A DNA stretch of 64,000 nucleotides from Ezakiella sp. (lineage in GTDB: Bacteria > Bacillota > Clostridia > Tissierellales > Peptoniphilaceae), in the NCBI GenBank assembly GCA_022778715.1, contig JALFRW010000030.1, positions 1 to 64,000 on the forward strand, read 5' to 3'. A model generated the notes under the pieces. That model saw only the letters and a list, made by a program, of their open reading frames with translations, did not search any database and was not told the DNA's origin. Of the stretch, positions 53,385-62,532 are shown piece after piece. Position 1 is the stretch's first letter, and each line of letters opens with the position of its first letter. The position numbers and the translations under genes were made by a program.

Positions 53385-53407
53385 ATTATATTTAAGGAGG
53401 TTTTAAG

Positions 53408-53917
53408 ATTAAAGAGCTAGATATCAACGAACAAATTACTGACGCAAAAGTTAGACTTATCGACCATGAGGGAAATCAACTCGGAGTCGTGGATTTAGAC
53501 AAAGCTTTAGATGTTGCATATAATGCTAATCTAGATTTAGTAAAAGTGGCGCCACAAGCTGTACCACCAGTATGTAAGATTATGGACTACGGCAAGTATC
53601 GCTATGAATTACAAAAGAAAGATAAGGAAGCTAAGAAGAATCAAAAGATTATTAGAGTTAAAGAGATTAAAATGTCTCCTACCATTGAGGAACACGATTT
53701 AAATGTTAAGAGTACTCAAGCTATTAAATTTTTGAAAGATGGCGATAAGGTTAAAGTGTCGGTAAGATTTAGAGGCCGTCAAATGGGACATTTGGAACAT
53801 GGAAATGAGGTTTTGGATGAGTTTTTTGGTTTGATTTCGGATTATGCTCAGATCGATAAACCTGCAAAGCTTGAAGGTAGAAATATGGTGATGTATGTAG
53901 CACCAAAATTAAAATAA
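53408..53917 (+). CDS. infC: Translation initiation factor IF-3 (AUU start codon)
   Basis: 169 aa. Binds the 30S subunit and checks start-codon pairing. The reading frame begins at ATT 53408, 7 bases after AAGGAGG, and reads [18 protein letters not shown]. This is the expected IF-3 N-terminus, in frame with the rest. No ATG, GTG or TTG lies near the ribosome binding site. The first such codon is GTG 27 codons downstream, which would cut off the N-domain. An AUU start is the classical self-control device of infC. N-domain 1-75, linker, C-domain with EEHDLNVK and [13 protein letters not shown]. Confidence 0.95.
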   Translation: MKELDINEQITDAKVRLIDHEGNQLGVVDLDKALDVAYNANLDLVKVAPQAVPPVCKIMDYGKYRYELQKKDKEAKKNQKIIRVKEIKMSPTIEEHDLNVKSTQAIKFLKDGDKVKVSVRFRGRQMGHLEHGNEVLDEFFGLISDYAQIDKPAKLEGRNMVMYVAPKLK

Positions 53918-53927
53918 GGAGGATTTT

Positions 53928-54119
53928 ATGCCAAAAATTAAAACACACAGAGCTAGTGCTAAGAGATTTAGAAGAACAGGAAGTGGTCAATTAAAAAGAT
54001 ATAAAGCGTATAAGAGTCATATCACAGGTAAAAAATCTCAAAAGAGAATTAGAAGGTTGAGAAAGAGTACACTTGTAAGCAAGTCAGATATGAAGAGAAT
54101 AGGACAAATGATTCCGTAA
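53928..54119 (+). CDS. rpmI: Ribosomal protein L35
   Basis: 63 aa, full length. [19 protein letters not shown] is the family N-terminus. Very basic. AAGGAGG at the start. Middle gene of infC-rpmI-rplT. Confidence 0.98.
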   Translation: MPKIKTHRASAKRFRRTGSGQLKRYKAYKSHITGKKSQKRIRRLRKSTLVSKSDMKRIGQMIP

Positions 54120-54130
54120 GGAGGGTTAAG

Positions 54131-54475
54131 ATGGCTAGAGTTAAAAGAAGTGTAAATGGTAGAAAAAAGACTAAAAAAGTATTAAAACAAGCTAAAGGTT
54201 ATTATGGTTCTAAATCCAAATTATATAGAACAGCTAACCAAGCTGTAATGAAGAGCCATAATTATGCATTTATAGGTCGTAAGCAAAGAAAAAGAGACTT
54301 CAGACGTTTATGGATTGCTCGTATCAATGCTGCTGTTAGACCTTACGGCATGAGTTATTCTAGATTTATCAATGCTTTAAAAGTTAATAATATTGATATT
54401 AATAGAAAAATTTTATCTGAAATGGCAATAAATGATCCACAAGGATTTAAACAATTAGTAGAATCAGTAAAATAG
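54131..54475 (+). CDS. rplT: Ribosomal protein L20
   Basis: 114 aa, full length. [19 protein letters not shown], then [24 protein letters not shown] are signatures. It is an early 23S rRNA assembly protein and probably also represses this operon through the leader. Followed by a terminator. Confidence 0.98.
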   Translation: MARVKRSVNGRKKTKKVLKQAKGYYGSKSKLYRTANQAVMKSHNYAFIGRKQRKRDFRRLWIARINAAVRPYGMSYSRFINALKVNNIDINRKILSEMAINDPQGFKQLVESVK

Positions 54476-54483
54476 TAATAGTC

Positions 54484-54512
54484 ACTCAGCAACAATGTTG
54501 CTGAGTTTTTTG
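54484..54512 (+). terminator. Terminator of the rplT operon
   Basis: CTCAGCAAC and GTTGCTGAG stem with short loop, followed by TTTTTTG. Confidence 0.88.
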
Positions 54513-54513
54513 T

Positions 54514-54542
54514 TTGAATTATATTTAAAAATGAAGTATAAT
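54514..54542 (+). promoter_or_regulatory. Promoter of the 54562-55949 gene pair
   Basis: TTGAAT (54514-54519), 17-base spacer, TATAAT (54537-54542), followed by AGGAGGG. Confidence 0.75.
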
Positions 54543-54561
54543 ACTCTAGGAGGGTTTGGAG

Positions 54562-54993
54562 ATGTTTAGTGAAAAAGATTTAAAAAAAATATTAAGTAAA
54601 ATTTCGGATAGTGATTTGCTTAATTTGTCAATATACACTGATAATATAAAAGTAAAAAGTTTATTTGAAAAATTTCATTTAGATTTAACTAAGGACTTGG
54701 ATACTTTAGGAATGCTACTATATGACATAAAGAACGATTATTATACCGATATCGACAATAGGGTGTATTTTATTTTGGCATTGTTTGCAATTTATATTAT
54801 TATGCCAAACAGTGTACTTGAACCACTTATTGGCAAGAAGAACTTTTTTAAAACAGGTTTATTATTATTGTTTTCTGGGATTTATGTAAACGAAGAACTA
54901 AAGAAGTACAAAGCCTTTATAAGTGATAAAGAATGTTTATTTCAAACAGAATATGGCACAGTAAAATATTATACGCATAGAATAGAAAGGTAG
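54562..54993 (+). CDS. Hypothetical membrane-associated protein
   Basis: 143 aa from ATG 54562, 7 bases after AGGAGGG. The first 65 residues are soluble and charged (KDLKKILSKISDSDLLNLS). A hydrophobic hairpin follows (YFILALFAIYIIMPNS and TGLLLLFSGIYV), then a basic tail. I recognise no family. It is transcribed with the SLH-domain gene 8 bases downstream from a good promoter, so a role at the cell envelope is possible. Confidence 0.55.
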   Translation: MFSEKDLKKILSKISDSDLLNLSIYTDNIKVKSLFEKFHLDLTKDLDTLGMLLYDIKNDYYTDIDNRVYFILALFAIYIIMPNSVLEPLIGKKNFFKTGLLLLFSGIYVNEELKKYKAFISDKECLFQTEYGTVKYYTHRIER

Positions 54994-55001
54994 GTGTTTT
55001 T

Positions 55002-55949
55002 GTGAAGAAAGTTTTTCTTTTGCTTTTGATTTTGCTCCCCTTTTTTAGCTTTACAGGCTTTGCGCACAATGAGTATAAACCAAAGAGCGTTGATGGAGAG
55101 ATAGATGTTTCAAATCCAAAAAGAATAATGATTTCTTGGAGAAATCCAGAGGCATTTATTAATGCAATTAATACTGGGGTGCTGAAAAATCCAAAACTTA
55201 ATATAGATTATAAAATAGACAATGGGAAATTTTTAAGTGAACAAGGTAAATCACCAATAGTTTTAGATATTTATGCTAATTCGTATATAATGGAGCCGTT
55301 TATAAATTTAAATGATATGGATGCTTTTAATAGCCGGCTTACAATCAAATTGTATTACTCCTATGATTTAAATAGTGAAAACAAAGCCAGCGATTTGTCG
55401 GAGACTATTAGTTTAGGTCATAATAATGAAGTTTTCGGAGGCAGAAGTTGGAGCAAGAATTATGTGACTAAGGCAAATAATCTGGGTATTTTACAAGATT
55501 CAATGAAAGCTGATATCGGCTTACCCATAAATAGATTAGAATTTATTAAAATGCTTATGAAGTTAGACTCACATATTGCTAAAAGAAAGATTAATAGGGT
55601 TTATTCATTCAATGATACTGCTGATACGGATGTAACGAATGCATTAAATCTCGGTATTATTACTGGAGACAGAAAAAATAATTTTAATAGTTCAAGTAGT
55701 TTAACAAAAGAGGCAATGGTAGTAATAATTTATAGATATTTAAATTTATTAAATAAACTCGAAACAAAGTCAAGGAAAGACACAAAAGTTACTTTCGTAA
55801 GTCCTGTTTCTGACTGGGCCGTTAAAGCTTATGATAAACTAATATCGCTTGGAATTATTGAAGGCGATGAAAACAATAGAATAAACCCAAAAGATAGTGT
55901 TTCTAGAGAACAAGCGATCGTGATGGTAGTAAGACTTTTAGAAATTTAG
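55002..55949 (+). CDS. Secreted SLH-domain protein
   Basis: 315 aa, GTG start at 55002 behind AGGTG. Signal peptide (FLLLLILLPFFSFTGFAHN). Residues 30-145 are a beta-rich region of unknown type, with an AFINAINTGVLKNPKLNIDYKI segment. Residues 150-315 hold two to three SLH repeats, with ATDWA-like SVPVSDWAVKAYDKL written here as SPVSDWAVKAYDKLISLGII. SLH modules bind pyruvylated secondary wall polymers, so the protein should be noncovalently attached to the cell wall. Confidence 0.75.
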   Translation: MKKVFLLLLILLPFFSFTGFAHNEYKPKSVDGEIDVSNPKRIMISWRNPEAFINAINTGVLKNPKLNIDYKIDNGKFLSEQGKSPIVLDIYANSYIMEPFINLNDMDAFNSRLTIKLYYSYDLNSENKASDLSETISLGHNNEVFGGRSWSKNYVTKANNLGILQDSMKADIGLPINRLEFIKMLMKLDSHIAKRKINRVYSFNDTADTDVTNALNLGIITGDRKNNFNSSSSLTKEAMVVIIYRYLNLLNKLETKSRKDTKVTFVSPVSDWAVKAYDKLISLGIIEGDENNRINPKDSVSREQAIVMVVRLLEI

Positions 55950-55963
55950 ATTTTAACTAAATA

Positions 55964-55990
55964 AGACCTATGTACACCATAGGTCTAAAA
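55964..55990. terminator. Bidirectional terminator between the SLH gene and the thrE pair
   Basis: AGACCTATG and CATAGGTCT form a 9-bp stem with a 5-base loop, flanked by AT tracts on both sides. Confidence 0.7.
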
Positions 55991-55997
55991 TTTTGCT

Positions 55998-56474
55998 CTA
56001 GTTTGGAGCGTTTGGATTTTTAAATTTAATACTCCTCCTAAATTTTTTGTCTCTTATACCTTTAAATATTGATGTTGAAACCAGAATTGATATTGCGATT
56101 GCAATTGCTATAAATACAGCTTCTAAAATTTGGCTAATTCCTGGGAAAGTGTTGCCTTCTATTAATTTAAGTGTACCTTGATAAACTTTAAGTCCGGGTA
56201 CTAGTGGAATTGTTCCAATAATTATGAAATTGATTGCCGGGCATTTTTTTATTTTAGCAAATATCTCGGTCATGATTCCAACAATAAACCCCGACACGAA
56301 AGTGCTAAACACAGAGTTCATTCCTACACTTGTAAGATATTGGAAGAGTGTCCAACTGGTAGCTGAGCAAATGGAGGCTAGGAATATATGCTTTTTATTA
56401 ACTTGGAATAATAAACAAAAGCCTGCGCCCGCAAGAAAACTTAAAATTATAACTAATAACCAATTTTCAACCAT
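55998..56474 (-). CDS. Threonine/serine exporter, small subunit (ThrE_2/DUF3815)
   Basis: 158 aa with about five membrane helices. Block GTIPLVPGLKVYQGTLKLIEG is the conserved part of the ThrE C-terminal half. In Firmicutes the exporter is commonly split in two genes, as here. Its ATG overlaps the stop of the larger subunit. Ends close to a bidirectional terminator. Confidence 0.85.
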   Translation of the reverse strand: MVENWLLVIILSFLAGAGFCLLFQVNKKHIFLASICSATSWTLFQYLTSVGMNSVFSTFVSGFIVGIMTEIFAKIKKCPAINFIIIGTIPLVPGLKVYQGTLKLIEGNTFPGISQILEAVFIAIAIAISILVSTSIFKGIRDKKFRRSIKFKNPNAPN

Positions 56475-57241
56475 TACATTACCCCTACGGTATTAGCAAG
56501 TGTTAGGCTTGCACCTACTCCAAATGCGATAGCTATACCAATCATAACAGCTTCAATGCATCTTGTAGCACCAGAGAGCAAGTCTCCACTCATAAAATCG
56601 CGCACACCACTAGTAAAGGCAACTCCCGGTACAAGTGGTAGCACGGAGCCAACGATTGTACTTTCAAGACTGCTGCCAAGTCCAATTTTTTTAAAACCAA
56701 AAGCAATAATTGCAACAATAAAACTCGCAATAAAGTTGCCAAGAAAAATTGTATTTGTCTTAGCATTTATTATTTCGTTTAGATGAAGTGCCAAAATACT
56801 TGTAATAAGCGTTGCGATAAAATCTGTGTAGTTTCCCCCAATTAAAATTGAAAACGCTGCGCAACCAAGTCCGCAGCCGACGCACATAGACCAATAATGA
56901 TAGGGACTAGTGTTTGCTGCAATTTTTAATTTTTCCATAGCTTCATCTGTTGTAATTTTATTTTGAACATATCCTCTTGAAATCTCGTTTACATATTCGA
57001 TTCTTGCTAGATTTGAGCCTCTTTTATCAATGTTTCGCATATAACAATTTCCGTCCGCATCGTTGTCGCCAATAATAATAACCGAAGGCGAAACAAAAGT
57101 GGAGATATTTGTAAAACCTTTGGAATGAAGCATTCGCTTAATTGTTTCTTCGGCTCTATATGTTTCAGAACCGCTTTTTACTAGAATTTCTCCGGCATAA
57201 AGAGAAGTTTTGAAAATTTTAGCCTCTTCATTGTGTTCCAT
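56474..57241 (-). CDS. Threonine/serine exporter, large subunit (ThrE N-terminal type)
   Basis: 255 aa. Residues 1-110 form the cytoplasmic ThrE N-domain (SLYAGEILVKSGSETYRAEETIKRML is its signature), followed by five helices with GSVLPLVPGVAFTSGVRDFM. Start is ATG 57241. It has GGTGA upstream, whereas an earlier in-frame ATG at 57253 coincides with the predicted transcription start of the promoter at 57258-57286. Partner of the small subunit downstream. Exports threonine or serine, which fits a serine-fermenting cell. Confidence 0.87.
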   Translation of the reverse strand: MEHNEEAKIFKTSLYAGEILVKSGSETYRAEETIKRMLHSKGFTNISTFVSPSVIIIGDNDADGNCYMRNIDKRGSNLARIEYVNEISRGYVQNKITTDEAMEKLKIAANTSPYHYWSMCVGCGLGCAAFSILIGGNYTDFIATLITSILALHLNEIINAKTNTIFLGNFIASFIVAIIAFGFKKIGLGSSLESTIVGSVLPLVPGVAFTSGVRDFMSGDLLSGATRCIEAVMIGIAIAFGVGASLTLANTVGVM

Positions 57242-57257
57242 ATTATCACCCATTTGT

Positions 57258-57286
57258 ATTATAGATTTAAAATAGTTTTATTTCAA
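57258..57286 (-). promoter_or_regulatory. Promoter of the thrE-like pair
   Basis: Minus strand TTGAAA, 17-base spacer, TATAAT. Transcription would begin near 57251. Confidence 0.75.
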
Positions 57287-57341
57287 GATATACTTTTAAT
57301 TTTTCGTAATATAATATATTATATAGTCTAGAGAGGATGAA

Positions 57342-59600
57342 ATGGATTATTTATTTTTTGTTGTATTTGCTATATTATGTTCAAAATTAAAGCAGTTTTT
57401 GTTGTTAACTCCATTACTTTTTTGGTATTTTTTTAAAAATAACAAAAACAAATGCAATTTAATTTTTAGATATGCTTTTATTTTCGCTATTATATTTGTA
57501 TATTCTTTTGCAAGATATGAAATTAATATGCCAAAATCAGTAAGCAAGGGAATTGTTTATGAAAAAAATGATCAAGCATCTGGAAATTATAAATATTATG
57601 TGATAAACGGACCAATTAGACGCTCAGTTATATTTAGCAAAAACAGCAAGATTGAAGAAGGAGACTATGTTATATATAAAGGAGAGAACAAAGAATTTAA
57701 CGAAAATTCTATGCCTTATCTTTTTAACGAAAAAGATTATTATAATGGCATGGGAATAAATGGTAAAGTGATAAAAGCTGATATAAAAAAGCTAGGAAAT
57801 TCTTTTTTAAAGCCGATCATTAATTTGAAAATTGAAACTTATAATAGGTTTAAGAAACTTTTAAATGACGATGCTCTTTTCATATCAAGTGGTGTTGTTT
57901 TAAGAATAAAAGAAGATAGTATAATTTACGATAAAATGCAATTTTTAGGGCTTGCGCACATTCTTAGCACATCAGGATTACACGTGGCAATAATTTATGG
58001 ATTTATATTTTTACTATTAGGATTCATAGAAAATCATAAAATAAGAACAATAATTTCTTGTATTTTTATTTGGATTTACGGACTAATGCTTTTTTTTCCA
58101 CCGTCTTTGTTGAGAGCAATTATAATGATAAGTATTATTGAACTTGGAAAGATTTATATGCCAAATACCTCACGCCTCGATGCATTTTGGATTGCGTTTG
58201 GAGTTAGTTTAATTGTTAGCCCTTATTTTTTATTTAATGCAGGATTTTTACTTAGTTATATTTGTGTTTACGGAATTCTTGTTATAGCCCCTGAGCTAAG
58301 AAAAAATATTATAAATAAGACATTTTTTAAAGAAATGCTTAATGTAAATATTTCTATTATTATTGCCACATTTCCCGTTGTATTATATTTCTTTAATAGA
58401 TTTAATATCCTAACTTTTGTTTGGAATATGATTTTTGTCCCCGTTTTTTCAGTTTATATAAATTTATCTTTTTTGTTGTTTTTAGTTGCAAAATTGCCTA
58501 TAGTTTCGACTATTATTGCATTTATTTTAAATACAATGGCAAATATAATTAATTACGCACTTAGCTTAAGCTCTATAAAATATTTAAATTTAATTTTTCC
58601 TAGTCCAAATATTATTGGAATAATTTTATATTATTCAGCGCTTTTAATTTATCTAAACAGAGAATACTTAAGATTAAATTTTTATAAAGAGTCTAGGAGA
58701 ATATTTGTAATACTATGTTCAATATTTGTTATTGCTGTATCTTTTACAAGAGATAAGGATTTTGTACAGTTTTTAGATGTAGGGCAGGGGGATTCATCAC
58801 TTCTTCACATAAACGGAAAAAACTATCTCGTAGACACCGGGGGCAGTTCGATTAATCCTAATAAGGACAATGTTGCGAAAAATATTTTAGAGCCATATCT
58901 AATAAAGAATGGTTTTAGAAACATTGAAGCTGTGTTTATATCGCATTTTGACATTGACCACTGCGGTGCACTGCGCGATCTGGAAGATATAAATATAAAA
59001 TATATTTTATCTGATCACCATCCGAAGGAAAAGTTTAGCAATTTTTCAGACAGAGATATGAAAGTAGTTAAAGAAACAGGAATATTAAAACCACAAATGA
59101 TCCCACTTGGAAATGAATATTATATTAATCCAATCGAATATGAAAAATTATCGGATGAAAATAACTCTTCATTTGTGTTTACATTAAATAAAAACAAAAT
59201 AAATTATGTGCTATATACCGGCGATATTGAAAAAGAAGGTGAAAAGAACCTAATGAATAATAACATTCGTTCGTATATTTTAAAAGTTGCTCATCATGGC
59301 AGCAAATCCGGCACAACTGAAGAATTTGTGAAAAAAGTTTCGCCGAAATATTCTGTGATAAGCGTCGGCAGGAACAATGTGTACGGTCATCCAAATAATG
59401 AGATACTAAAAAGGCTTGAAGAAAATTCTCAAGTGTTTAGAACTGATAGAGATGGACTTATCACTTTTTATCCGGACACACTGGAAATTTACACTTTTAA
59501 TGGATATAACGGCTATCTAAGTATGTCGCTTTTTATAATTTTGCTTGTGGCAACTTGTTTTGTATTAAAGAAAGGGATGAAAAACGATGGACTATATTAA
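57342..59600 (+). CDS. comEC: DNA internalisation protein ComEC/Rec2
   Basis: 752 aa. Channel for single-stranded DNA uptake in competence. Short N-terminal helices, an OB-like domain (about 65-150), the Competence domain of multiple helices (about 190-465) with LAHILSTSGLHVAIIYG, and a C-terminal metallo-beta-lactamase-like domain. The latter has FLDVGQGDSSLL, SHFDIDHCGAL and KVAHHGSKSGT. Ends overlapping holA by 14 bases. ComEA is elsewhere (26621). No other competence genes are in the window. Confidence 0.93.
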   Translation: MDYLFFVVFAILCSKLKQFLLLTPLLFWYFFKNNKNKCNLIFRYAFIFAIIFVYSFARYEINMPKSVSKGIVYEKNDQASGNYKYYVINGPIRRSVIFSKNSKIEEGDYVIYKGENKEFNENSMPYLFNEKDYYNGMGINGKVIKADIKKLGNSFLKPIINLKIETYNRFKKLLNDDALFISSGVVLRIKEDSIIYDKMQFLGLAHILSTSGLHVAIIYGFIFLLLGFIENHKIRTIISCIFIWIYGLMLFFPPSLLRAIIMISIIELGKIYMPNTSRLDAFWIAFGVSLIVSPYFLFNAGFLLSYICVYGILVIAPELRKNIINKTFFKEMLNVNISIIIATFPVVLYFFNRFNILTFVWNMIFVPVFSVYINLSFLLFLVAKLPIVSTIIAFILNTMANIINYALSLSSIKYLNLIFPSPNIIGIILYYSALLIYLNREYLRLNFYKESRRIFVILCSIFVIAVSFTRDKDFVQFLDVGQGDSSLLHINGKNYLVDTGGSSINPNKDNVAKNILEPYLIKNGFRNIEAVFISHFDIDHCGALRDLEDINIKYILSDHHPKEKFSNFSDRDMKVVKETGILKPQMIPLGNEYYINPIEYEKLSDENNSSFVFTLNKNKINYVLYTGDIEKEGEKNLMNNNIRSYILKVAHHGSKSGTTEEFVKKVSPKYSVISVGRNNVYGHPNNEILKRLEENSQVFRTDRDGLITFYPDTLEIYTFNGYNGYLSMSLFIILLVATCFVLKKGMKNDGLY

Positions 59601-60594
59601 ATTTTTAGATAAATTAAAAAAGAAAGCAATTAATGGAATTTATATTTTTGAAGGTCCGGAGGAATATCTTGCAAAAAATACTATAAATTCAATTAAAAAT
59701 ACTTTTTATCATGATGAAAACATTAGAGAATTTAACATTTTTGAAAGAGAGGCTGTGGATTTAAGCTATAAAAATTTACAAGATGAAATTATTAGACTGC
59801 CTTTTATGGCTAAGAAAAGATTAATTGTTCTAAAAGAATGGAGTAATCTTAGCTTAGAGCTTTCAAAAAATTATGAAGAATTGGAAAGAATGAAAGATAC
59901 TTATATACTTCTTTTGTATTCTTCTCCAGATAAAGCAAATAGAAATCTTGCAATCTATAAAATTTTAAAAAAATATGACAGAATTGTTGAGTTTGAGATG
60001 GTGAGCAATTCTGTTTTAAAAAATTGGATAATAAAAAAGGTGAATGGTGGAAACAAAACGATAACAAATGATGCACTAAATCTTTTTTTTGATTATTTAA
60101 ACTATGGGAATAATTCTGATTTTAATTCGCTGTATAAAGTGGAAAATGAAATCTTTAAACTTATAAACATTACAGATAATGAAATAACCGTGGATATTGT
60201 AAAATCACTTGTAAATAAGAGCATAAGAGTTAGCATTTTTGATTTAATAGACGCAATTATAGATAGAAATAGAGATAAGGGAATTTACGAACTCAACAAT
60301 TTATTTTTAAAAGGGGAGGAGCCAATCAAGATTTTATATATGATTTCTCGCTATTATCAAAATGCAATAAAAATTTATAGTTACAAGAGACAAAACTATA
60401 CTGACTACGATATTATGAGAATGATCCAAATTTCTAAATTTGAATACAATAAAATAATAAGTACTTTAAAATATTATGATCTAAAAAAATTGTCTTATTC
60501 TCTCGAGAAATGTATTGAAGCTGACTTTGTTTTGAAAACTAAAAAAAACGAGCCAAAAGTTTTACTCTTTAAGCTCATCTGCGATCTTATTTGA
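59587..60594 (+). CDS. holA: DNA polymerase III, delta subunit
   Basis: 335 aa, the family length. Clamp-loader subunit that opens the sliding clamp. GIYIFEGPEEYLAKNTINSIK at the N-terminus matches HolA, and EEPIKILYMISRYYQN belongs to the C-terminal domain. comEC-holA is the usual order in Firmicutes. The 3' end overlaps the convergent atpI gene by 33 bases. Confidence 0.92.
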   Translation: MDYIKFLDKLKKKAINGIYIFEGPEEYLAKNTINSIKNTFYHDENIREFNIFEREAVDLSYKNLQDEIIRLPFMAKKRLIVLKEWSNLSLELSKNYEELERMKDTYILLLYSSPDKANRNLAIYKILKKYDRIVEFEMVSNSVLKNWIIKKVNGGNKTITNDALNLFFDYLNYGNNSDFNSLYKVENEIFKLINITDNEITVDIVKSLVNKSIRVSIFDLIDAIIDRNRDKGIYELNNLFLKGEEPIKILYMISRYYQNAIKIYSYKRQNYTDYDIMRMIQISKFEYNKIISTLKYYDLKKLSYSLEKCIEADFVLKTKKNEPKVLLFKLICDLI

Positions 60595-60972
60595 TTTATT
60601 TACTGTTTTCATATTTTTATTAATTTCAATATAATTACTAATTTTAATTGCAAGACTAAGAGTGATAAGCCCTATAGCTGAACCATAAATGTTTAGGTGC
60701 GGATTTTTAGCTGAAACTGCAATAGTTAAGCCGTAAAACAAATATCTTTTAAAGTATCCAAAAAAACCGGATACTTTTGCTTTTTTTGGATCTTTTTCAA
60801 GTATTTTATTGAGTTCGTAGGCTGAAGCCCAAAATAAAAGGTTTCGAATTGTGGTAGAAAAAAGTAAACTTAAAATAAGTGCTTTCCAATCTTTGAAAAA
60901 AAACATCACAATTGCGATTGGAATACAAATTATATAGGATATTATTATATATTTTTTTATAAAATCAGTCAT
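60562..60972 (-). CDS. atpI: ATP synthase subunit I (AtpI-like)
   Basis: 136 aa from ATG 60972 with AAGGAT upstream. A longer frame begins in the preceding gene and is not used. Four hydrophobic segments (about 9-30, 37-55, 75-95, 101-120) and the size fit the ATP synthase I/AtpI family, thought to help assemble the c-ring. Its pairing with AtpZ just upstream supports this. It overlaps holA at its 3' end and atpZ by 8 bases. Confidence 0.7.
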   Translation of the reverse strand: MTDFIKKYIIISYIICIPIAIVMFFFKDWKALILSLLFSTTIRNLLFWASAYELNKILEKDPKKAKVSGFFGYFKRYLFYGLTIAVSAKNPHLNIYGSAIGLITLSLAIKISNYIEINKNMKTVNKSNKIADELKE

Positions 60973-61204
60973 CTTTTTTATCCTTGCTATCCTTATTTGT
61001 CTTCTTTGCAGTAAGCTTTGCGAAGTATCTATAAGTTTGATTTGCACTACTCATAATTCCAATTATTAGGAAAATGAGGGTAAAAACCTTGTTTGTGTGT
61101 AACCATTTATCTAAAAGTATTCCAATTACGAGCCCGGCTAAAATACCGCTCATTATATTTAGACCAAGTTGCAATACTAGTGTAAAATATTTTAAATTTT
61201 TCAT
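60965..61204 (-). CDS. atpZ: AtpZ-like F1Fo assembly protein
   Basis: 79 aa from ATG 61204 with AAGGAG in front. The 47 codons upstream in frame overlap the regulator gene and are ignored. Two helices with GLNIMSGILAGLVIGILLDKWL, then FLIIGIMSSANQTYRYF are typical of AtpZ/AtpI-type small proteins. It lies one base behind the stop of the AraC-type regulator. Confidence 0.75.
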   Translation of the reverse strand: MKNLKYFTLVLQLGLNIMSGILAGLVIGILLDKWLHTNKVFTLIFLIIGIMSSANQTYRYFAKLTAKKTNKDSKDKKDD

Positions 61205-61205
61205 A

Positions 61206-62414
61206 TTAGTTCTCCTTATTTTTTTCCATTTCAATTGTACTTCTAAACTCTTTTGGGGTAAATTTTTTAATTTTAACAAAGTTTCTATAAAAAGTTTTAA
61301 AGGTGTTATATCCAACATCAAAAGCAATATTTGTGATACTTTCATCAGTGGAGAGCATAATTTTGCATGCCTTATTTATTCTAGCATAATTTAGTAGTTC
61401 TGCAAACGTTTTTCCCACAATCATTTTTAAATTTTTATTTATTTGCACTGGACTCATGTTAAATTCAATGCTAACCTCAGAGAGAGTTAGATTATTAGTA
61501 CAATTTGAATAAATATATTCCACGATTGATGCATTTAAAAGTTCGTCATTTTTAATTTTTTTTCCTTTATAAAGTGAACGAAACTGAGTAGGAGTCATAT
61601 CTTTAAGATTTTTAAAGCTCTTAATAAAATGACTTTTATTGGAAAAACCTAAAATTGTAGAAATTTCACTGATATTTAGATTTGTATGAATTAAAAGTTC
61701 TGTTGCCTTAGTAATTCTAATTTCGTTTAAGAGCTCTGAGAACGTGAGATTTGTTTGTTTATAAATATACCTTGAAATATTGCTGTTTGACATGAAAAAC
61801 ACTTTAGATAGCTCGTTTAAAGTAATTTTTTTGTCAGAATTATTATAAATATAATTTATTATTTCAGGCTTAGTTTTTAAATCAATTGTATTATTTTCAA
61901 AATACAGTGAATGAAACGATGCAATTTCAAGTAAATACGATAGATACAGAGAATTAATAATGTTTTTTGGTATATTATCTATATTGCATGAAATTTCAAA
62001 AGCTTTTCTAAAAGAATGAATAAGTCCTTTTTGGTTATGACTCACATTATTTTCATACAAAGCTCGTGAAATATAATTTATCATATCTCGATTTTCATAC
62101 AAATCAAAAAGGTTTCTTTTAAATAAATCAAAAGAATATTTAAAAATATATATGATTATTTTTTCTCTAACTTCTGTTATTTCAGTTGTCATCCACGGCG
62201 CAACTGATATAAGAGAATACTTTTCTAAAGGAAATTCTGAATTATTAACTCGAATTTGCCCAGATCCTTCAGCAACGAAAATAAATCTGGAATTTTGGTG
62301 AAGGATTGGCTTTGTGTGACCGATTATATTTTCATATTCAATATCAGCAATATAAGTTGGATCAATTGGATTTAAATCGTTCGATTGTAAATCATTAATT
62401 TGTTCTTTAAACAT
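61206..62414 (-). CDS. AraC-family regulator with two tandem AraC DNA-binding domains
   Basis: 402 aa from ATG 62414. An N-terminal cupin-like sensor (VAEGSGQIRVNNSEFPLEKYS) and helical linker are followed by two complete AraC/XylS domains. The first (about 185-282) runs ITLNELSKVFFMSNSNISRYI to GFSNKSHFIKSFKNLKDMTPTQFR. The second (about 298-395) runs LTLSEVSIEFNMSPVQINKNL to GYNTFKTFYRNFVKIKKFTPKEFR. The start is uncertain. AAAGGAG is 16 bases upstream, while longer frames to 62492 cover the promoter. It is divergent from ornithine carbamoyltransferase. Ligand unknown. Confidence 0.85.
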   Translation of the reverse strand: MFKEQINDLQSNDLNPIDPTYIADIEYENIIGHTKPILHQNSRFIFVAEGSGQIRVNNSEFPLEKYSLISVAPWMTTEITEVREKIIIYIFKYSFDLFKRNLFDLYENRDMINYISRALYENNVSHNQKGLIHSFRKAFEISCNIDNIPKNIINSLYLSYLLEIASFHSLYFENNTIDLKTKPEIINYIYNNSDKKITLNELSKVFFMSNSNISRYIYKQTNLTFSELLNEIRITKATELLIHTNLNISEISTILGFSNKSHFIKSFKNLKDMTPTQFRSLYKGKKIKNDELLNASIVEYIYSNCTNNLTLSEVSIEFNMSPVQINKNLKMIVGKTFAELLNYARINKACKIMLSTDESITNIAFDVGYNTFKTFYRNFVKIKKFTPKEFRSTIEMEKNKEN

Positions 62415-62460
62415 TTTGGAAGAATATACACTCCTTTCATATAAAAATGTCCAGTAATTC

Positions 62461-62489
62461 ATTATACCATTTATTAGAATAAATATAAA
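62461..62489 (-). promoter_or_regulatory. Promoter of the AraC-type regulator gene
   Basis: Minus strand TTTATA, 17-base spacer, TATAAT. It overlaps the in-frame codons upstream of 62414, which argues against the longer start. The argF ribosome binding site begins about 30 bases away on the other strand, so both genes share this short region. Confidence 0.6.
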
Positions 62490-62532
62490 CATAGCATTTT
62501 GCTTTTTGTTAATTTTTTTAAGGAGAATTATT

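Noticed and set aside
53489-53917. infC starting at GTG 53489
   Set aside because: It has no ribosome binding site and lacks the first 27 residues of IF-3. ATT 53408 fits both.
61206-61345. Extended N-terminus of AtpZ (47 extra codons)
   Set aside because: Overlaps the regulator gene and has no ribosome binding site. AAGGAG stands before ATG 61204.
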